A DNA stretch of 33,252 nt. It comes from Perkinsus marinus ATCC 50983. Lineage: Eukaryota; Perkinsozoa; Perkinsida; Perkinsidae. Where the stretch lies: positions 66,701-99,952 of the forward strand of contig NW_003216476.1 in the NCBI RefSeq assembly GCF_000006405.1, written 5' to 3'. Shown piece by piece: positions 21,146-33,252 of this stretch. Each line of letters begins with the position of its first letter. The stretch's first letter is position 1. The position numbers and the translations under genes are program-made. The notes below the pieces were generated by a model that saw only the letters and a list, made by a program, of their open reading frames with translations, was not told the origin of the DNA and did no database searches.

Positions 21146-22072
21146 TTACTTCGCATTATAATCTCCCAAGGGCATGCTTTGCCTAGTCCTCTCCTCCAAC
21201 TCCACATTACGGAACACCAACGGCGGCTTCAAAAACAGCTCTGCAAACTCCCGGTAACTAATTGGAGTGAAATCATTTGACTTTCGGGCGAGCGCTAACG
21301 TAAGGCATTTCTCGCTCGCCCCAGCGCATAAACATTAGTGCGCGCCCTAAAATACCCGACTGGTACCTAACACGACCAGTGCCGTGATGATCGAGCATTC
21401 GGATCATCTCCTGTATCTCCTCACCAGTGACCGTCTCGCCTGATAGAGCCAAGATATGTCGTAACTGAGAGCGAACGATGCACTCTGATGTCTAGCCACA
21501 GACCTTCACGGAATTCTACCTATGGGGAAGAACAACGCTAGGGGAGACATTCGCCGGCAGATATAAAGCTTTTGTTGTTCGGTATTGAATCAACACTGAA
21601 ATCTGCCAGTAGGCGCCCATGTGTCTCACATCAGATTCATCAAGGTAGCCTTTCCGATCCGCATCGATACTTCTGAAAGCCTCAGCCACCTAGGAAATCC
21701 AATCATGAACATTGTCATGTAACCAAACATGTCACTTGTTCGTTAGTATAGAGAGTCTCCTGTATTCCCGGTATGAAAAATGTGTCCAACTCGGGAGGCT
21801 CCTCAACGGGCTTATTACGCTGAGCAACATCCAAGCTCAACGGTCCGATACGACGGTTGGAAATCAGGGGAGTAAATTCGGAGAGTTTTTCACCTCTATA
21901 GCGCGTCCTTTCGGAATCGATAATTTTGGTACGACTTCGGAACTTTCTGAGAAGGTGAGCACCTCATGATCAGCAACCTCCACACTCTAAATCTACCTGC
22001 TGACTCCTTCCGGAAATCAGGTGGCCGATCTTTATCCCTCGCCAAACGTGATGGGAATTTGATCTGTCGCAT
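21146..22072 (-). CDS. Short calmodulin-like EF-hand protein
   Basis: Model: 22072-21997, 21946-21894, 21819-21736, 21689-21630, 21464-21367, 21257-21146; 160 residues, phases consistent. The C-terminal lobe reads NEQVAEAFRSIDADRKGYLD, then ESDLRHILALSGETVTGEEI and MIRMLDHHGTGRVSYREF, aligning with EF-hands 3-4 of calmodulin or centrin (EAFRVFDKDGNG..ELRHVM..GE). Loop A (DADRKGYLDESD) has Lys at position 5 and Asp at 12. Loop B (DHHGTGRVSYRE) has His at 3, so Ca2+ affinity may be low. The first 75 residues are basic and Pro-rich without EF-hands, so this is a half-calmodulin with its own N-terminal region. Two overlapping frames compete in the second exon; I chose the one that keeps phase. 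The intron at 21258-21366 holds a GGGCGAGCG/CGCTCGCCC hairpin. Confidence 0.75.
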
Positions 22073-22904
22073 AGTAGTTATCTCCGCGACAATATCGCGA
22101 TAACAGAAACCACTGAGATGAAAGGATTCGAGCTACCATCCTCCATGATGGGACCAAGACGGCAGTTCACGGTCATCACGACCCAGCAGGTTCTGTAATT
22201 GAATTACCCACGGGAACCTTTCAAAAAAAGTCCATTTAAATATCCCACTCGTGGGTCTGGTAGGGTGGTTCGGTACGAACCGACCCTAGAAGTATCGATG
22301 AGGGAAAGACACTCAGAGACCCAGAGTCTGAGTAACACTCAGTGAGTGTGCCGACGACAGTGCGTGTCTGCACCCTTTTCGGTACTTGCTCCCGGGAGTG
22401 GTGGGATTGGGTTAAAATGCAGACGATCCTTCAGCCCGTGACCATGCTATGACATACGGAACGCGGGGAAGATACGCTCGCCTCACGGTTACATCTCTGC
22501 AGTGCGAATCGGTAGCGAAGCGTACCTAGGCATTCAACCTAGGTTAACATGATAACCTCTATCAAGCGAACGCATGAATTCTCTCCGCTTGCAATACTCT
22601 GATGGAAATTCGGAACAAAGTATTACATAAGGATAAGTGTACTTAATGACTATAGTACGATAGAGTTCGTAGTAGGCTACACTTGCCGTATACTCTAATA
22701 CTTTCCGCGGTGAGCTTAAACGTAGTCGATTCTTCCAACCACCAAGCTACACTCGAACACAACAATGGAGTTCCATCACGAGCCATGCCCCTCCCTTTCG
22801 GGGTTTCGTCTTGCCATGCTTAATAGCTCGGCGATGCCTTTCATCGCAGCTCAGGGCGTTCCCTCTACCGTCAGACTAGATAGAAGTAGTGTGCTCGGAT
22901 AGTG
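22073..22904. other. Intergenic region rich in small hairpins
   Basis: It lies between the coiled-coil gene stop and the start of the calmodulin-like gene. Inverted repeats seen: GGTTCGGTACGAACC at about 22269-22283 within a longer G/C-rich stem, ACTCAGTGAGT near 22336, and a pair of CCTAGG boxes at about 22524-22545. No protein or known RNA gene is recognised. It presumably holds the promoter of the calmodulin-like gene. Confidence 0.45.
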
Positions 22905-28473
<5,569 letters not shown>

Positions 28474-28605
28474 GATAAGGTCAGGAACCTCAAACAGCGG
28501 TGTGAGAAGATATGCACGTAGTCAACTACATGTGTATGTGACATTTGTGGAAATTTTGAGGATGGAAATTTAGAAATTTTCATTGGCTTCTCTACGCTTC
28601 TACCC

Positions 28606-28641
28606 GAATTTGCATGTAAACTTCTATAATTAGTGAGGAAC
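28606..28641. repeat. Dispersed 36-bp repeat, copy B (upstream of coiled-coil gene)
   Basis: Partner of 27984-28019. It lies 133 bp upstream of the coiled-coil gene start, so either the promoter was copied into the intron or the reverse. Confidence 0.8.
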
Positions 28642-28931
28642 CTTCTGTACTCAGCTGAGGAATACGATCATTCATTCCAACACTGTCGAACAGTGACTCC
28701 AACATTAGGAAACACTGAGGTCTACCTTCTCTGCTACTCCTTCTACCCCAACGGGTCGCATGACAGAAGCTCCTCCAGGAGATGGCTCATCGTTGGTGGC
28801 TTCCTCCATCGAAAAGCAACCACAACAACTATCAATATTCCCATGTTTATCGTGCTTATACCACTTGAGTCATCATAATAAACACAAGATTTACAGTATT
28901 CTGACTACCAAATCTAGCAGATTACCATTCC

Positions 28932-28978
28932 GACGACCGATAAAATGGTAGATTGAATCTACCACTTTATCGGTCGTC
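28932..28978. repeat. 47-bp near-perfect palindrome
   Basis: Two 23-bp arms (left begins GACGACCGATAAA, right ends TTTATCGGTCGTC) are separated by a single base and differ at one position. Outer matches (TCTGACTA before, TAGTCAGA after, about 28897-28904 and 28993-29000) suggest a larger foldback element of about 105 bp. It lies in the gap between the coiled-coil and PP2A genes. Confidence 0.85.
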
Positions 28979-29026
28979 ACTAAGTAACGGAATAGTCAGA
29001 CGAATAAATCAGGGAGGTATGATCGA

Positions 29027-29176
29027 ATGATGAGTATGAGCAACCGAAGCGATCGTGATTCCACATACGGTCGTTACTTACAGGATACGTCAGGGAATGA
29101 TACAGTGCTGGGCAAAGCAATGAGAGCTCTCAGTTTGGAGCCTGTACCAGAGGGACTATATCCATATAGTAACTAA
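29027..29176 (+). CDS. Small open frame, 49 residues, uncertain
   Basis: A plus-strand ATG frame (MMSMSNRSDRDSTYGRYLQD to LYPYSN) with balanced codon use. Another short frame at about 29260-29367 (MDDAHPNNNATSPLASRTSR) follows in the same direction. They could be exons of a small plus-strand gene, but I could not place a convincing intron between them and all three frames are open near 29340-29400. No family is recognised. Confidence 0.2.
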   Translation: MMSMSNRSDRDSTYGRYLQDTSGNDTVLGKAMRALSLEPVPEGLYPYSN

Positions 29177-29470
29177 CCTGCTATCACCCACACTATCTTC
29201 TATATGCGTTATTCATAACTCTCATCATAAACTATTATCAGCATATAGTTATTTGTTATTATGGATGACGCTCATCCCAATAATAACGCAACCTCGCCCC
29301 TTGCGTCTCGAACGAGCCGCGATAACGAGAAGTCCGAAAGGCTACCCTCAGGTCGGGACCTCAAATAATGCATTCGAACTTGCTGAATCTCAAGAGAAGG
29401 AAATTGATTCTGTCTATGCTTCGATAATTGTACTTTTCCTGTTCTCATAGGCTATTGCTATATTATTAGA

Positions 29471-29585
29471 GTTTTACGTGAAGTGGCGTCGTAAAACTCG
29501 GTGAAAAACCCTGAATTCGCGGTGTGCAGTGGTCGTAAAGTAGGTTTTTCACCAGTGTTTTTCACATCACTAGGGTGAAACTCCA
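29471..29585. mobile_element. MITE-like foldback element, copy 2
   Basis: The right end (29544-29585) is 41/42 identical to copy 1 at 20011-20052 and ends GGGTGAAACTCCA. The left end (AGAGTTTTACGTGAAGTGG) is a diverged version of the copy 1 left end and includes its own GTTTTACG/CGTAAAAC inverted repeat. The inner part is longer and different from copy 1. No coding capacity. Confidence 0.7.
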
Positions 29586-29744
29586 TTATCATCAGCATAT
29601 CATAGCCCAGTCGAAGCTCAACCTCAGAGGTTCACTCTGTATCATGACAAGTGCACACCACATTGACAACTCAGTACAGCTCTCGTGAAATGATGGACAC
29701 ACAGTGAGTGTTCATATATTTTACTCAGCTGAAACAAGGGTTGC

Positions 29745-31816
<2,072 letters not shown>

Positions 31817-32714
31817 TGCAACAAAAACTGAGCTACCCCACCCTACTTGAGCTGTTCATCTAACACAAGACGATTATAACCGCTAGATTATCTTTCTTTT
31901 ACCATGCACTACTAGAGTAAATTATTGGCAATAGAACAGCATAATCATCGTCATCAAAGCCGCCATAAGTGATAGATATCCCACAGATCAACAGAGAGGA
32001 CGATAGTTTTCGACGATAAATGGTGCTAAAAGGACCTTCACCAGGATTTGAACCCGGAATCATGCACGACCCAGCACAATTGTTCAATAGAAGAGGACCT
32101 ATGATAGATCCTAGGACCTCCACGAAGATCGACGCCGCTTCCTCCAACTAGGCGGAGCGAAGCAGCAATAATTTCAGAAATTATAATAACCACTGACTAC
32201 GACTACCTTCCACAACTACCTTCGTGAATAGGCAGTCAGGGTCAATAAAACGTTATAGTAAATTTATAAAAAAGCAAGTACTAATCATCGTCGAAAACAT
32301 ACCATCACGACGACATGCATCATCGTTCAGAAGCAACAACAACGACGACCGCGACCAACTTGCTGACTACATTTTTTAGTTTTGCTTCTCACACAACTAT
32401 AAATGTGCAGTAACTGTGCAAACTTCCATAATCATGATAATAGGCTTTAGGAGCGATTCACAAAGTCAGCACTTTATATAGCAGCAATAATAACAGCAAT
32501 CGTAAACGTCACGCGCCGCAAAAATCCGAGAAATAAATCCCTCAGAAAATGCAGCAGAGGGTGTCCATACCAAGATAGCTTTACATATACTAGCCCAGTC
32601 ATATCCTCATAAATTAAATCACACGGATGATAGAGTCGCCATGCTAGCGGAGCGAAGCTAGTGGTCCACAATCTGACATACTATACACTATCAATAAGGA
32701 CCTACTCTATATAC
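31817..32714. other. Intergenic region with a tRNA-like B-box hairpin
   Basis: On the minus strand near 32040-32060 there is CCGGGTTCAAATCCTGG, a fully paired T-arm with a consensus B box. ATCTTCG at about 32124 can pair with TGAAGGT after the T-arm like an acceptor stem, but there is no A box and no good anticodon arm, so I call a tRNA relic rather than a tRNA. A copy of the GGCGCGTGACG motif lies at 32506-32525. Minus frames at 31899-32147 and 32474-32671 have no support. It also holds the PP2A promoter. Confidence 0.4.
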
Positions 32715-33252
32715 TTACCAACAACTCCTTGCTTCCATTGAAGGTAGCGGTGCGCCTTGCTCGGGGAACAACGTGCTGGTGGGATCAGCATCAACAGAAT
32801 CTTCCTCAGAGCCTACCATAGCCACACTTAGTCGTGAACAACGTATTAGCCCTCTTACCTGTGATCTCCTGCTCCTGCTGCTGTTGGTCATCATCCTCAG
32901 ACGCCATTCTAAGCCTCTTAGGCTCCGGTGCCTCAGTAGCAGCTCGATTCGCCAGACATATGGCCTTAATAGAACTAGTCTCCACTTGGACACGCCATTC
33001 GGGCTTGTTGTTGAACTCCTTGCTTCGAACAGCCAGACCGAATTTCTGGGCCTGACCTCATACGAGTTGGAATTGGTGTGGTATGATAAGCACGTACGAG
33101 TTGATTCATGATATTCATGACGGGTTTCTGTTGCATATCCAGCAAGGCCCGGCCAGCGGCAGTTTGTAGAGTAGCCCGCTGCATCGCTCCAGCAGGCGCC
33201 CTAGTGCCTTTGCCACGGTGCTTGGCCAAAGCATCCTGAGGTTCAACATGCA
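32715..33252 (-). CDS. Unrecognised protein, 5' part outside the window
   Basis: Exons: 33252-33098 (partial), 33051-32859, 32812-32719 or on to a stop at 32715. Introns are 46 nt each and in phase. Visible sequence: HVEPQDALAKHRGKGTRAPA with a helix LLDMQQKPVMNIMNQL, then AQKFGLAVRSKEFNNKPEWR and EAPEPKRLRMASEDDDQQQQ, a likely nuclear localisation signal followed by an acidic, Gln-rich stretch, and SEEDSVDADPTSTLFPEQ. Either the frame stops just after ARSCW or a GTAAGT donor at 32718 leads to a further exon that I could not find. A nuclear protein is suggested by composition; no family is recognised. Confidence 0.55.

Noticed and set aside
21840-21960. Alternative frame RKFRSRTKIIDSERTRYRGE in the calmodulin-like gene
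   Set aside because: It looks coding by composition but needs a phase-2 donor that is not available; the chosen frame joins in phase on both sides. I keep it as the main doubt on that model.
32474-32671. 65-codon hydrophobic minus frame as a downstream exon of the right-edge gene
   Set aside because: It contains a copy of the intron-associated GGCGCGTGACG motif and has no matching acceptor in phase.

Overview
This is an intron-rich eukaryotic nuclear window. Base composition is close to even. Introns are very short and uniform (mostly 40-54 nt, GT..AG) and genes are packed one after another. My best guess is a perkinsid alveolate (Perkinsus-like), because a secreted PI-PLC X-domain protein, several EF-hand proteins, a TLDc protein and a phytochelatin-synthase-like enzyme occur with dense tiny introns. 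I could not test this against a database.

Layout. 1-1381 (+): three open frames, the first cut by the window edge, with a Cys/His cluster and no recognised family. 1382-3421: no gene that I can support, but several short inverted repeats. 3422-4430 (+): a three-exon secreted PI-PLC X-domain protein. From 5476 to the right edge every supported gene lies on the minus strand: TMEM245-like membrane protein (5476-9481), galactokinase (9681-11112), snRNP protein SmE (11990-12599), TLDc protein (12927-14307), an unrecognised acidic protein (14596-15811), phytochelatin-synthase-like enzyme (16186-17139), HAD-family phosphatase (17957-19284), a three-EF-hand protein (19426-20882), a short calmodulin-like protein (21146-22072), a large coiled-coil protein of about 28 exons (22905-28473), a PP2A-type phosphatase catalytic subunit (29745-31816) and an unrecognised protein cut by the window end (32715-33252).

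The gene models were assembled by hand: I looked for GT..AG introns that keep reading phase and rebuild known family motifs. Splice sites in well-conserved proteins (PP2A, galactokinase, SmE, HAD, EF-hand, TLDc) are probably right. Sites in TMEM245 exon 3, the TLDc 5' end and the unrecognised genes are less sure.

The genes do not form one pathway. They are housekeeping and signalling functions: calcium sensing, Ser/Thr dephosphorylation, splicing, galactose use, thiol-peptide or metal handling and membrane transport. The notable signals are structural: a same-sense motif repeated in three neighbouring TLDc introns and elsewhere, a four-exon block duplication in the coiled-coil gene, a microsatellite that overlaps a splice donor, two copies of a small foldback element, and a near-perfect 47-bp palindrome.
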